Assembly (NCBI GenBank): GCA_003326205.1
Contig: LWTK01000055.1
Span: forward strand, 20,052-84,051
Length of the DNA stretch: 64,000 nt
Source of the DNA: Nostoc sp. ATCC 43529
Lineage (GTDB): Bacteria > Cyanobacteriota > Cyanobacteriia > Cyanobacteriales > Nostocaceae
Direction: 5' to 3'
In this document: one piece after another, positions 44,916-53,407 of the stretch
Position numbering within the stretch: the stretch's first letter is position 1
Layout: every line of letters begins with the position of its first letter
Notes under the pieces: model-generated
The model's input: only the letters and a program-made list of their open reading frames with translations
The model's database searches: none
Told to the model about the DNA's origin: nothing
Made by a program: the position numbers and the translations under genes

Positions 44916-45935
44916 TTAAGAAATCATTCTCTGAAGTTTCTTGCGCGATTTTTTCAGAAAACGATTCATTTGTGACATGACGCTAGGAAGTTTCAACTCT
45001 TTTGGTTTTCGTTCTGGCTCTTTGAGAAATCGATAATATAAAAACTCATCTCTATAATCAATATTCACATCTTCTCCTTGACATAAACGAGCAAAGTCAA
45101 TAGAAGAATAGCTCATGTAGTGAATGCGATGAATTGGTTTTAAACCATCTTGATTATAAAGAACATTATTAATATTTACGAATCGGTCTGCATTAGCACA
45201 GTTGCCTGTTCTATCTTGAGGATTAGAACTGAGGGTAAAGTTAAAGATTCGGGGATCGCCGTATAAAGTTATATAAACAAATATGCCAGAACTAGACCAC
45301 CAAGAACCTGGACGAATCCATTCAAATTCACGTTCTTCAATCCATTTTTGTTTAATTATATCTAAATCTTCGCCACCAAAAAGCAACCGCTTAGAACCAA
45401 AAAAGCTATCACAATGAATTTTTGCACGCAATTGGGTTTCTGTTAGCTGCGTTACTCTTTCAAGTACTTCCAAATTTAACTGTGTTTTTTCTCTAGGTTT
45501 AGCATGTTCCCAATCGTTAAATATTAAATCATAATTATCCAGTTTTTCCAAAATATCATCTATTGGTTTCATGGCTAAACTATCAGCATCATAAAACACA
45601 AATCTCTCAAAATCGCCATTAAAAGAAGCAAACTTTCGGTGTACAAAGCCTTTGTACCATCCTGGACGATTTAATTTAGAATCATTTGCTCTTGGATGAG
45701 CGTCCCAAAGCTCATTGATGAAATTATCCCAGCGATGAATTGCTTCCCAATCTTCAAAAAGTGTGACATTTTTTCTAGATTTGAGTTCCTGCTTAACCAA
45801 GTCTAATTGCTGGTTATAAGGAATCACACAAACAGGAATATCTTCTCCAACATTTACCTCAATGCTGTTTAGCAAAGCAACTAATTGGTCGTATACAGTA
45901 TCATTGGCAAGCGTATAAATACCAAATGATTTCAT
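44916..45935 (-). CDS. Glycosyltransferase-like protein
   Basis: The 339-residue protein resembles a family of cyanobacterial nucleotide-sugar-transferase-like proteins. It opens with MKSFGIYTLANDTVYDQLVALLNSI, contains FVFYDADSLAMKPID with a DxD motif for metal-sugar-nucleotide binding, and FNDWEHAKP. A GT-A fold is inferred. The acceptor is unknown. It is divergently placed from the GT4 glycosyltransferase gene at 46206, consistent with envelope polysaccharide work. Confidence 0.7.
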   Translation of the reverse strand: MKSFGIYTLANDTVYDQLVALLNSIEVNVGEDIPVCVIPYNQQLDLVKQELKSRKNVTLFEDWEAIHRWDNFINELWDAHPRANDSKLNRPGWYKGFVHRKFASFNGDFERFVFYDADSLAMKPIDDILEKLDNYDLIFNDWEHAKPREKTQLNLEVLERVTQLTETQLRAKIHCDSFFGSKRLLFGGEDLDIIKQKWIEEREFEWIRPGSWWSSSGIFVYITLYGDPRIFNFTLSSNPQDRTGNCANADRFVNINNVLYNQDGLKPIHRIHYMSYSSIDFARLCQGEDVNIDYRDEFLYYRFLKEPERKPKELKLPSVMSQMNRFLKKSRKKLQRMIS

Positions 45936-46205
45936 TTTGCTAAATCCTACTTAACTTCTAGACTAGTTTGTTCGCTCAGCACTTTGTTAGTGACAGTTAC
46001 ATACTGACTTATACTTGACTGTAAAAACAACAGCTGACATTGAACTATACAGTAAATTTACCATTACGCCCTGTTAACGGGTAACTAGCTTTTTGTTTGC
46101 TTTAATTTATGAAAATTTTACAAATCATATATTAAGGGATACTTATGATGACATACAAGCATGAATCAGTCATGGTGTATGTATCACATTTGATGCATTA
46201 CTTGT

Positions 46206-47420
46206 ATGAACATCTTAATGGTATCTTGCACCTTTCCCTACCCACCCACAAGGGGAGGAACCCAAGTCAGGACATTTTATTTACTTAAGTACTTAGCTCA
46301 AAGTCATAATGTTACCCTAGTTACTCAACGAGAACGCGGTGTTACTGATGCTGAATTAGTAGGATTACGTGATTGTGTCAATCATTTGGTAGTTTTCGAT
46401 CGCCCGCAAGAACCTGCAACTACAGCCAAGATGTTAAAAAAAATACAACGCTTTGGTAAATTTTTGTTACACGGTACGCCGCCAAGCGTACTTAACCACT
46501 ATTCAGTGGAGATGCAAACGTGGATTAACAACTGGGTGGAAGCAAGGAAATGTGATGCGATTACTTGCGAACATAGCGTCAATGAAATTTATGTGCAGCC
46601 ACATTTTCAGAAACAGTTAAAAACTATAGTTAATGTTCATAGTTCTGTTTATGCTACTTGTCGCAAACAACTAGCGATCGGCATTTCTCAAAACACAATT
46701 AGAGACAAAATTAATCTGCCACTTTTGCGTCGTTATGAACAAAATTATTGTGCTAAATTTTCGGAAATTGTTGTGACAACAGAAGAAGATAAACTGCAAA
46801 TAGAAGAATTTAACCCCAATAGTAAAATTACAGTTATCCCCAACGGCGTAGACTTAGTTTCTTTTCCCTATCGTACCAGCGATCCAGGGGGACATCATTT
46901 AATTTTTATTGGTGCAATGGATTATTTAGCAAATGTTGATGCTGTCTGCTTTTTTAGCAATCAAGTATTGCCAGAAATCCAAAAAAAATATCCGGATACA
47001 ACTTTTGATATTGTCGGTTCTCACCCTGCACCAGAAGTTTTAGCACTTGCTAAAAAACCAGGAATTAATGTTACTGGACGCGTACCGTCAATGGTAGAAT
47101 ACTTACATAAATCAACCATCTGTGTTGTAGCGATGCGGACTGGATTTGGCATTAAAAATAAGACCCTAGAGGCAATGGCAGCTGGTGTACCAGTAGTGGG
47201 AAGCGATCGCGGTTTAGAAGGATTAGCTGTAGACGGTACTAGCGAACCACTACGTGCATTACGAGCCAATCAGCCTGGCGAGTACGTCAGCGCAATTAGT
47301 AAATTATTCGACAATCCACAATTGCGATCGCAACTGTCCCAAAATGCCAGACAACTAGTAGAAGCAGAATTCACTTGGGATATTGCTGGCAAAAGGTATG
47401 AACAAATTTGTCTTGCGTAA
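46206..47420 (+). CDS. Family 4 glycosyltransferase
   Basis: The 404-residue protein has the GT-B layout of family 4 transferases: N-terminal MNILMVSCTFPYPPTRGGTQVR, mid-region IPNGVDLVSFPYR, then LIFIGAMDYLANVDAVCFF, FDIVGSHPAPEVL and VAMRTGFGIKNKTLEAMAAGVPVVGSDRGLEGL with the phosphate-binding Glu. It probably adds a sugar to a surface polysaccharide or glycolipid. The start is the ATG at 46206. Confidence 0.9.
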   Translation: MNILMVSCTFPYPPTRGGTQVRTFYLLKYLAQSHNVTLVTQRERGVTDAELVGLRDCVNHLVVFDRPQEPATTAKMLKKIQRFGKFLLHGTPPSVLNHYSVEMQTWINNWVEARKCDAITCEHSVNEIYVQPHFQKQLKTIVNVHSSVYATCRKQLAIGISQNTIRDKINLPLLRRYEQNYCAKFSEIVVTTEEDKLQIEEFNPNSKITVIPNGVDLVSFPYRTSDPGGHHLIFIGAMDYLANVDAVCFFSNQVLPEIQKKYPDTTFDIVGSHPAPEVLALAKKPGINVTGRVPSMVEYLHKSTICVVAMRTGFGIKNKTLEAMAAGVPVVGSDRGLEGLAVDGTSEPLRALRANQPGEYVSAISKLFDNPQLRSQLSQNARQLVEAEFTWDIAGKRYEQICLA

Positions 47421-47460
47421 TTTCTAATTGTTTTGAATTGTGAATTATTAAAACAAATGT

Positions 47461-47492
47461 ATATAGAGACGTTGAATCCAACGTCTCTATAT
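47461..47492. terminator. 14-bp perfect hairpin after the GT4 gene
   Basis: Arms ATATAGAGACGTTG and CAACGTCTCTATAT surround loop AATC. It lies 40 bp after the stop codon without a T-run, so it is a dispersed palindrome or a non-canonical terminator. Confidence 0.5.
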
Positions 47493-47671
47493 GTGGTAAT
47501 GCAGATTATTATATCTAAACCTTATTGGGTTTTAGTTATACCGATTTAAATCACATTCGCAATAGATGGAGTTACAAAAAATGCCCTGAGTAACTCATTT
47601 TCTAGAAGATGCACGCCCGAAAAAATCAAAATTATCAAATCCAAAATGGTATTACTTTGTGAAAATACGAC

Positions 47672-47953
47672 TCAATTATTTTCAAAATTAGTCGCAGCTT
47701 TGAACACAAGTAATTTTCTATGCTTACGCTTATTCTTATTCTTGAGGATAGCCAAATAATTATCAACGTAGCGAAAAGCAGATGCACAATCGTAAGCAGC
47801 GATCGCTATAGCTTGCAAGAAAACCTTCGAGGGAATTTCAAACCCTAAAAATTTCTCTGTTAAAATTAATAAATCTCGATCGGTGGCAGGAAAAGTAATT
47901 TCTTGTGCCTCTTCTGAATCGTTAAAAATATCTTCAATTAATGCTTTGGACAT
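47672..47953 (-). CDS. Unknown small protein, second of an overlapping pair
   Basis: The protein is about 93 residues from ATG 47953, preceded by GGGGAGGT as Shine-Dalgarno; an upstream start at 47983 is less likely. It is mostly helical, with ITFPATDRDLLILTEKFLGFEIPSKV and a basic C-terminal tail (KNKNKRKHRK). I recognise no family. It overlaps the upstream gene by 20 bp, suggesting coexpression. Confidence 0.6.
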   Translation of the reverse strand: MSKALIEDIFNDSEEAQEITFPATDRDLLILTEKFLGFEIPSKVFLQAIAIAAYDCASAFRYVDNYLAILKNKNKRKHRKLLVFKAATNFENN

Positions 47954-48179
47954 TTTGTACCTCCCCAAAAGCATAAGACGCAAAGCCAGTGATGAAATTG
48001 AGCTGCTGATCGCGAGTTCGTAAGTTATCTGGGAGTTCAGTACCAGGACATCCTATTTCCCGCAAAATTTCTAAACAATAAGCACCTAGTTTGGTATATG
48101 GAGCTTGCTCCAATTCTTGAGCTACCTCCAGAGCCATCTTCAAATTGACCTGGATAACCGTCGTTACAGGGCTGGTCAT
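47934..48179 (-). CDS. Unknown small protein, first of an overlapping pair
   Basis: This 81-residue protein starts MTSPVTTVIQVNLKMALEVAQEL; a start at the second Met is possible. It contains LGAYCLEILREIGCPGTELPDN, which is not from a family I know. The two-gene overlapping layout resembles small toxin-antitoxin or regulator pairs, but nothing in either product identifies a toxin. Confidence 0.55.
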   Translation of the reverse strand: MTSPVTTVIQVNLKMALEVAQELEQAPYTKLGAYCLEILREIGCPGTELPDNLRTRDQQLNFITGFASYAFGEVQNVQSIN

Positions 48180-48413
48180 AAATAAACCCTAATCAACTGG
48201 ATGCTCTCAGTTTTGATCGGAAAGGCAAATTAAGTAACGGTGTTTTTGCGGAATTTATTAACAAGGTACATTAAAGTATCAGGGCATTTGCGGTCAAGCC
48301 GAGGTGCAGAGGAGGAAAGGGAACAAGAAGAATAACTCCTAACTTTTACTTCCTTACTCACAACTCAGCACTCCTAACTCTTAACTCAGTACTCCTAACT
48401 CTTAATTCCTAAC

Positions 48414-49862
48414 TCAGTACTCAGCACTACTGACAGTTTTTTGTTGTTGATAAAGCTGTTTAAATTGCTGTTGTTGTCTTTTATGATCTACGATTGGTTC
48501 TGGATAGCCAGCAGCATGGCGTTCTATGGGTGGAATTTTACCACTAACTAAATATTCTGCATCCACAGACCGCAATTCCCTCACCCATTGGCGAATATAT
48601 TCCCCATCCGGATCGAATTTTTGTGCTTGACTGGCTGGGTTGAAAATTCGCACAGGTTTTGGGTCCATCCCACTAGAAGCACTCCATTGCCAACCGCCAT
48701 TATTAGCAGATAAATCACCGTCAATCAGTTTCTGCATGAAGTATTTTTCTCCCAGTTGGGGATTAATTAGTAAGTCTTTGGTGAGAAAACTAGCAACAAT
48801 CATCCGACAACGGTTGTGCATCCAGCCGCTTTCATTCAACTGGCGCATTGCTGCATCCACAATGGGGTAGCCAGTTCTTCCTTCGCACCAAGCTTGGAAA
48901 TGTTCTTCGTTAGTTTCCCAAGGAAAATTTTTGAAGGTATCGCGGAAAGCACCATCAGCCAATTGAGGGAAGTTATACATTGCGTGTTGATAAAACTCGC
49001 GCCAAGCTAGTTCTTGTTGCCATGTGCGGATAGCGGCTGTTGCTTCCTCACTGCGACTATTTTCTTGTGCTTGCGTTGTAGCTTGCCAAACAGTGCGAAT
49101 ACCAATGACACCAAATTTCAAAGCTGCACTCAGTTGCGATGTTCCATCAACTGCGGGAAAATTGCGCTGTTCTTGGTATTCAGTAATGGCTTTAGTGGTA
49201 AATTCCTCTAGCCGTTCTTGTGCAGCTGCCTCTCCTGGTGAAAGAATCAATCCTCCATCCCAAATAAATCCTAAGTCTTTTGCAGAAGGTAATGCTATCG
49301 CTCCTGCTTGTTTTACAATTTTCTGTTCAGCTTCCGTTAACCCCTCGGCATTTTGCAGAGTTTCTACTGGTTGACTCTTAGATTTGCTAATCCAATTTTT
49401 CCAAAAGGGAGTATAAACCGTATAAGGTTGATTACTGCCCGACCGTATTTCTTCTGGGGAGTGGAGAATTTGATCCCAGTTTTGGGTAAGAAACTGAATA
49501 CTTTTTTCTTTGAGGGCATTTATAATGGTGCGATCGCGTTCTTGGGAATAAGGTTCTACATCCCAATTCCAAAAAACAGCTGTCGCTGATAACGCCTCAG
49601 CTAAAGCTGGTATCTTTTGCACGGGATTACCATGAAGTATTAACAACTCACTGCCAACTTCGGCATATCGCTGTTGTAATTTCTCCAAACAGCCAAGCAT
49701 ATAAGTTACCCTCACCGGGGCAACATCATCTCGTTCCAAAATCAGCGGATCGAGGCAAAACACACCCACCACTTTCGGACTCTGCCGCCTTGCCGCAGCC
49801 AGTCCCGTATTATCAGAAATGCGTAAATCACGACGATGCCAAAACAGAATTAAGTCAGACAT
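48414..49862 (-). CDS. phrA: Deoxyribodipyrimidine photolyase (CPD class I)
   Basis: The protein is about 482 residues from ATG 49862, which gives the standard start SDLILFWHRRDLRISDN; an in-frame start at 49913 adds 17 non-conserved residues. The N-terminal antenna domain is followed by the FAD domain with TSQLSAALKFGVI, WQQELAWREFYQH, EGRTGYPIVDAAMRQL, WMHNRCRMIVASFL and NNGGWQWSASSG, all hallmark photolyase segments. It repairs UV-induced cyclobutane dimers with blue light. Length and motifs are complete. A heptamer array lies upstream. Confidence 0.95.
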   Translation of the reverse strand: MSDLILFWHRRDLRISDNTGLAAARRQSPKVVGVFCLDPLILERDDVAPVRVTYMLGCLEKLQQRYAEVGSELLILHGNPVQKIPALAEALSATAVFWNWDVEPYSQERDRTIINALKEKSIQFLTQNWDQILHSPEEIRSGSNQPYTVYTPFWKNWISKSKSQPVETLQNAEGLTEAEQKIVKQAGAIALPSAKDLGFIWDGGLILSPGEAAAQERLEEFTTKAITEYQEQRNFPAVDGTSQLSAALKFGVIGIRTVWQATTQAQENSRSEEATAAIRTWQQELAWREFYQHAMYNFPQLADGAFRDTFKNFPWETNEEHFQAWCEGRTGYPIVDAAMRQLNESGWMHNRCRMIVASFLTKDLLINPQLGEKYFMQKLIDGDLSANNGGWQWSASSGMDPKPVRIFNPASQAQKFDPDGEYIRQWVRELRSVDAEYLVSGKIPPIERHAAGYPEPIVDHKRQQQQFKQLYQQQKTVSSAEY

Positions 49863-49940
49863 TCCATACTCAAGATAGTTCACCCGTACTAGCTTAGATG
49901 TTAACGGTACCAAACAACATCATTCTGTTGATAAATTTAT

Positions 49941-50104
49941 TTAGTCATTGGTCATTAGTCATTGGTCATTAGTCATTGGTCATTAGTCATTGGTCATTAG
50001 TCATTGGTCATTAGTCATTGGTCATTAGTCATTGGTCATTAGTCATTGGTCATTAGTCATTGGTCATTAGTCATTGGTCATTAGTCATTGGTCATTAGTC
50101 ATTA
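49941..50104. repeat. Heptamer array TTAGTCA/TTGGTCA
   Basis: About 23 seven-base units alternate regularly as GTCATTG and GTCATTA, forming a 14-bp higher-order repeat. It is the longest heptamer array in the window and fills most of the spacer upstream of photolyase (49863-50247). Confidence 0.95.
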
Positions 50105-50247
50105 GTTTTTTCTTCCCCTGCTCCCCCTGCCTCCCCTGCTCCCTGCCCATACCCAATGCCTAAAACCCCGGTTTGTCAATCGGCAATAGTGGTTTTTGAT
50201 TAAAAAGTTGAGTATACTTTTGTTAATAGTTAATTAGTCTTTTTATC

Positions 50248-50790
50248 ATGGCTAACCTCCTACTTGATGACGGCACAATTGAGAGCGATTTAGGCGAAAT
50301 AGTTCGTGAACTTGCCCCTGTTGGTATTCAACTGAGACACTACGACCCAGGAACATCGCTCCTTTTCCCAAATCTGGTAGACCAGGAAGTTTTAACAGAG
50401 TCTGAAAAACTTTATATTATAGAACTCCATAACAGCGTCTTTGAATTTATCCAGCAAGAAAATGAGGCTCTCTGGTCTGACTTGCTGAATCTCCATCCAG
50501 GTTCTCCCAATCTTCACCAGTTGATAGCAACATACGGTCGTTACCACACTCACGCTGCTGCTGAACCCCTCTACGTATTGGCAGGAGAAATAATCTATGG
50601 CTTCGTGCGACCCGATGGTAGCCAAATACAGCTTTTAATTCAGGCACAAGACTATCTCTACATCCCCCCAGGCGTTGAGCATTGGTGCAGCCCAAATGCG
50701 TCGTTGAATTTTAAAGCAGTACGCTATTTTGCAAATGCAGAAGGATGGGTTCCTAAGTATACAGGAACTCAGATAATTACTAATTCGTAA
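50248..50790 (+). CDS. mtnD: Acireductone dioxygenase-like cupin
   Basis: The 180-residue cupin has the metal-binding signature of acireductone dioxygenase: YHTHAAAEPLYVLAGE with two His and a Glu, and GVEHWCSP with the final His. The C-terminal AVRYFANAEGWVPKYTG matches the family end. It converts acireductone in the methionine salvage pathway, with the metal choosing the product. Other salvage genes are not adjacent. The residue normally Arg after the Glu is Leu or Pro here (AEPLY), so specificity may differ. Confidence 0.85.
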   Translation: MANLLLDDGTIESDLGEIVRELAPVGIQLRHYDPGTSLLFPNLVDQEVLTESEKLYIIELHNSVFEFIQQENEALWSDLLNLHPGSPNLHQLIATYGRYHTHAAAEPLYVLAGEIIYGFVRPDGSQIQLLIQAQDYLYIPPGVEHWCSPNASLNFKAVRYFANAEGWVPKYTGTQIITNS

Positions 50791-50857
50791 TACTCGCCTC
50801 CAGCAAGTATTACGAATTAAGAATTATTTAAGCTGGTTGCAGAACCATCAATAAACT

Positions 50858-51658
50858 TTACTCAACTTCCTCACAGCGAATTAATAGCATTTCCATCGCC
50901 TCTGCTAGAGAAATTAAATCTGTCCAAGAGGAACCAGTGACTAAATTTTGGGCATGAGCTAATCGGTTTCGCAACTGTTCAGCAGACTTGAGGAAACGTT
51001 CGCCAAACCGCTTGGATTTGAGTCCCAGCTGTTCGAGAAGTTCTGGTTGATTTAAAACCAATTCTCGTTTATCGCAGAATTGCAGATAATCTAACAAATC
51101 GGTAGCTTCGTTTCTTTCTTGGCTTTCTCGCCATAGCCGGCGAGCAACTTCCAACCGCTCTTTTTTGAGGACTTTTTGCCAAGAATCTTCAGGATAATAA
51201 AGCCGCACTAACCTTAGGAGATTCATTTCTAGCAGCGTTACCAAACCAAACAATAGCATTCGCGCAGGTGCTTTTTGCAAGTCACCACAGGTAACGATTC
51301 CACTCACTTGATTGCAGTCGAGAACAAACAATCGAGGAGTTTGTTGCAAAATGGGTAGTAGTTTCATCAGTGGGGTGGAAATGGCAATTAATTCTTTGGG
51401 ATGAAATACCCGTTGGTAGTCGCTACATTTGCCAGATTTCCCTTGAATTAAACTAGAGCGTTCTACATAACCGCTAATAATATCCCCAGTTTCAACACCG
51501 ATGACATCAAAGTTTTGTGCTTCCATCCAATGCAGCACTTCTGTCACCTCTGCATCAGCTGGCATGGCTTTGAGGGGTTCTGCAACGTATTCGATGGTGA
51601 TATTGTTTTCAAACAAACTCCGCAGGTCTTGAGAACGCGATTTGAGGTGTTTCATCAC
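50858..51658 (-). CDS. CBS-pair-HEPN-like protein
   Basis: The 266-residue protein starts with two CBS-like modules (residues about 15-135; VIGVETGDIISGYVERSSLI and LFVLDCNQVSGIVTCGDLQ). These usually bind adenosine nucleotides or SAM. The C-terminal half (about 140-266) is helical and ends with EQLRNRLAHAQNLV, which contains the R-N-x3-H motif of HEPN ribonuclease domains. A nucleotide-gated RNase is a reasonable inference, but no activity is shown by sequence alone. The gene is monocistronic. Confidence 0.7.
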   Translation of the reverse strand: MMKHLKSRSQDLRSLFENNITIEYVAEPLKAMPADAEVTEVLHWMEAQNFDVIGVETGDIISGYVERSSLIQGKSGKCSDYQRVFHPKELIAISTPLMKLLPILQQTPRLFVLDCNQVSGIVTCGDLQKAPARMLLFGLVTLLEMNLLRLVRLYYPEDSWQKVLKKERLEVARRLWRESQERNEATDLLDYLQFCDKRELVLNQPELLEQLGLKSKRFGERFLKSAEQLRNRLAHAQNLVTGSSWTDLISLAEAMEMLLIRCEEVE

Positions 51659-52088
51659 CCTTTTGTGAACTCACATGAAATAATCCTATGGTATTCGCGC
51701 GATCGCTCGCCGAGTTTTCTGCTACATTAACCCTGCAACTAGCAAAAAGCTAGGAAAAGACAAGACATCTGGGGTTTGAGGTTAACAGTCATCAGTTAAC
51801 TGCGTCGGAGCGTCTTTTATCCAATCTGTAGAAACAATGGGTTTTCCCGATACATCATTTTTTACCATTTTTGTTGGTATATATTTAATCAGAGTTATTC
51901 ATTATCAAGTAACAAATTATTTTGCATCTACAAAAAATAAATATCTATGTAGTTAAATGTATTGAGATTAATTGATGAATTTTCCAGGAAAATGGAGAAA
52001 TTACTCCAAAAAAAATGTTATTACTCAAACGATACATCGAATTGATACTTGATAGAATCATAACAAGGTAACCAAAATTGATAATATT
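51659..52088. other. AT-rich intergenic region
   Basis: No gene or strong structure was seen between the divergent CBS-HEPN and RHH-TOBE genes. Confidence 0.4.
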
Positions 52089-52529
52089 ATGCCAAGAAAA
52101 GAACAAGGATGGGTCACATTTCAAACCTCTGAAGAGGAGCGGAAGATTCTAGAAGAATTTTGCGAACAGTCCCAACGCACCAAGACTGAAATTCTGCGGG
52201 AACTCGTGCGTAGTCTTAATCAGCACTCTTCACCACCAATATCACTATCAAGCAAGCAGGAAGAAGAAGATATATACACTCAAAAGCCTGAGTTAGAAAC
52301 TAACATTCCCAAAAAATCATTAAAAGTTAGCTCTCGCAATATTCTTAAAGGTGTTGTTAAACGAGTAGTTTATGGAGCTGTTAATAGTGAAGTAACTATC
52401 GAAATTATCCACAAAGTAGAATTAACCTCGATTATTACTAGAGCTTCTGCTGAAGAGTTGGAACTAGCTGTGGGAAAAGAAGCTTATGCAGTTATTAAGT
52501 CTAATGATATAGTTATTGCCAGAGAATAG
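52089..52529 (+). CDS. RHH-TOBE (Mop-like) protein
   Basis: The 146-residue protein begins with a ribbon-helix-helix-like segment (WVTFQTSEEERKILEEFCEQSQRTKTEILRELVRSL), a DNA-binding fold of small repressors. A Gln/Ser linker leads to a TOBE/Mop domain (SSRNILKGVVKRVVYGAVNSEVTIEI, then ASAEELELAVGKEAYAVIKSNDIVIA), which binds molybdate or tungstate. A molybdate-responsive regulator analogous to ModE but with a different DNA-binding domain is inferred. No molybdate transporter is adjacent; a MoeB-type gene lies about 4 kb away. Confidence 0.75.
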   Translation: MPRKEQGWVTFQTSEEERKILEEFCEQSQRTKTEILRELVRSLNQHSSPPISLSSKQEEEDIYTQKPELETNIPKKSLKVSSRNILKGVVKRVVYGAVNSEVTIEIIHKVELTSIITRASAEELELAVGKEAYAVIKSNDIVIARE

Positions 52530-53062
52530 AAAAGTTTTGATTCAGAGCATAATTATGTTAGTAATAAAAATTTTACTAGCTAACATTTTTAATTCTGAAC
52601 AACTGTAAGATAAATTGAGTATTTATAGCGATGCGATCGCACATATCAAAAATCACACTCTGACGCTCTGACTTGATAATTTCTGTGCGTTAGGGTGTTC
52701 TCCACTATTTGCTTGCTCTGAGTACGGTAAACCGTATTTGCTCTTAGTTCCCAAAGATTAATTTAATTGTTAAGTTTAGTTACAGAAATTAAAAATCGCA
52801 GCCAAGCTTGCTGAAAGGGAGAACTAATTACTCTTGAGGATGAAGATAACATGAAGAACTTGGCACAGGGGTAGCTCGTCGTAGATATTGCCTAAGTTGG
52901 GCAGATACCTCATTGTACGCTGGATTTACCTCAGACAAAAGCCGTCAAAAGTGTGATGGTTTTTGGCAAACTCCTTTGCATGTAAGTATTTTTACTAAGT
53001 CTTTTGTCAAGTTTCTCAAATTCCATCAAAAATAAATTTATTTAATATTGCTTAACATCGCC
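52530..53062. other. Intergenic region without called features
   Basis: About 530 bp with no tRNA, long inverted repeat or convincing small gene. Confidence 0.4.
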
Positions 53063-53284
53063 ATGAAAGCCACAAATCAATTAGTGAATTTTTTAGAAAA
53101 AGAGTTGGCTATTTCTGAGAAAGCAATCTCCCTAGCCTTACGACATTGCGAACAGACTCCCAACTTCCTAGCAATGACCCTCTGGCAGTATGGGTTGATA
53201 ACACTAGACCAATTGTCTGAAATTTTTGATTGGCTAGAGGCGAGGGGGGAGACAAATCAATTCAAAATTCAAAACTTGTACTGA
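53063..53284 (+). CDS. DUF2949 family protein
   Basis: The protein is about 73 residues from ATG 53063; a TTG at 53048 is in frame but unlikely. The core LVNFLEKELAISEKAISLALRH and LAMTLWQYGLITLDQLSEIFDWLE is a two-helix unit found in cyanobacterial DUF2949 proteins. The last residues (NQFKIQNLY) are encoded by the TTCAAAA heptamer repeat that runs into the gene end. Function is unknown. Confidence 0.75.
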   Translation: MKATNQLVNFLEKELAISEKAISLALRHCEQTPNFLAMTLWQYGLITLDQLSEIFDWLEARGETNQFKIQNLY

Positions 53285-53324
53285 GCTTGTCGAAGTATTC
53301 AAAATTCACGCATTAAAGAACTCC

Positions 53325-53372
53325 TGCCTCCTGCCTCCTGCCTTCTGCCTTCTGCCTCCTGCCTCCTCTTTT
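53325..53372. repeat. Heptamer array TGCCTCC/TGCCTTC
   Basis: About seven copies lie between the DUF2949 gene and ftsH. Confidence 0.85.
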
Positions 53373-53407
53373 CCAATGATTAATGACTAAAAGGATTGAT
53401 AATACCC

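Noticed and set aside
49941..50104. CRISPR array candidate
   Set aside because: The units are 7-14 bp without unique spacers and no cas genes are near; this is a heptamer repeat array.
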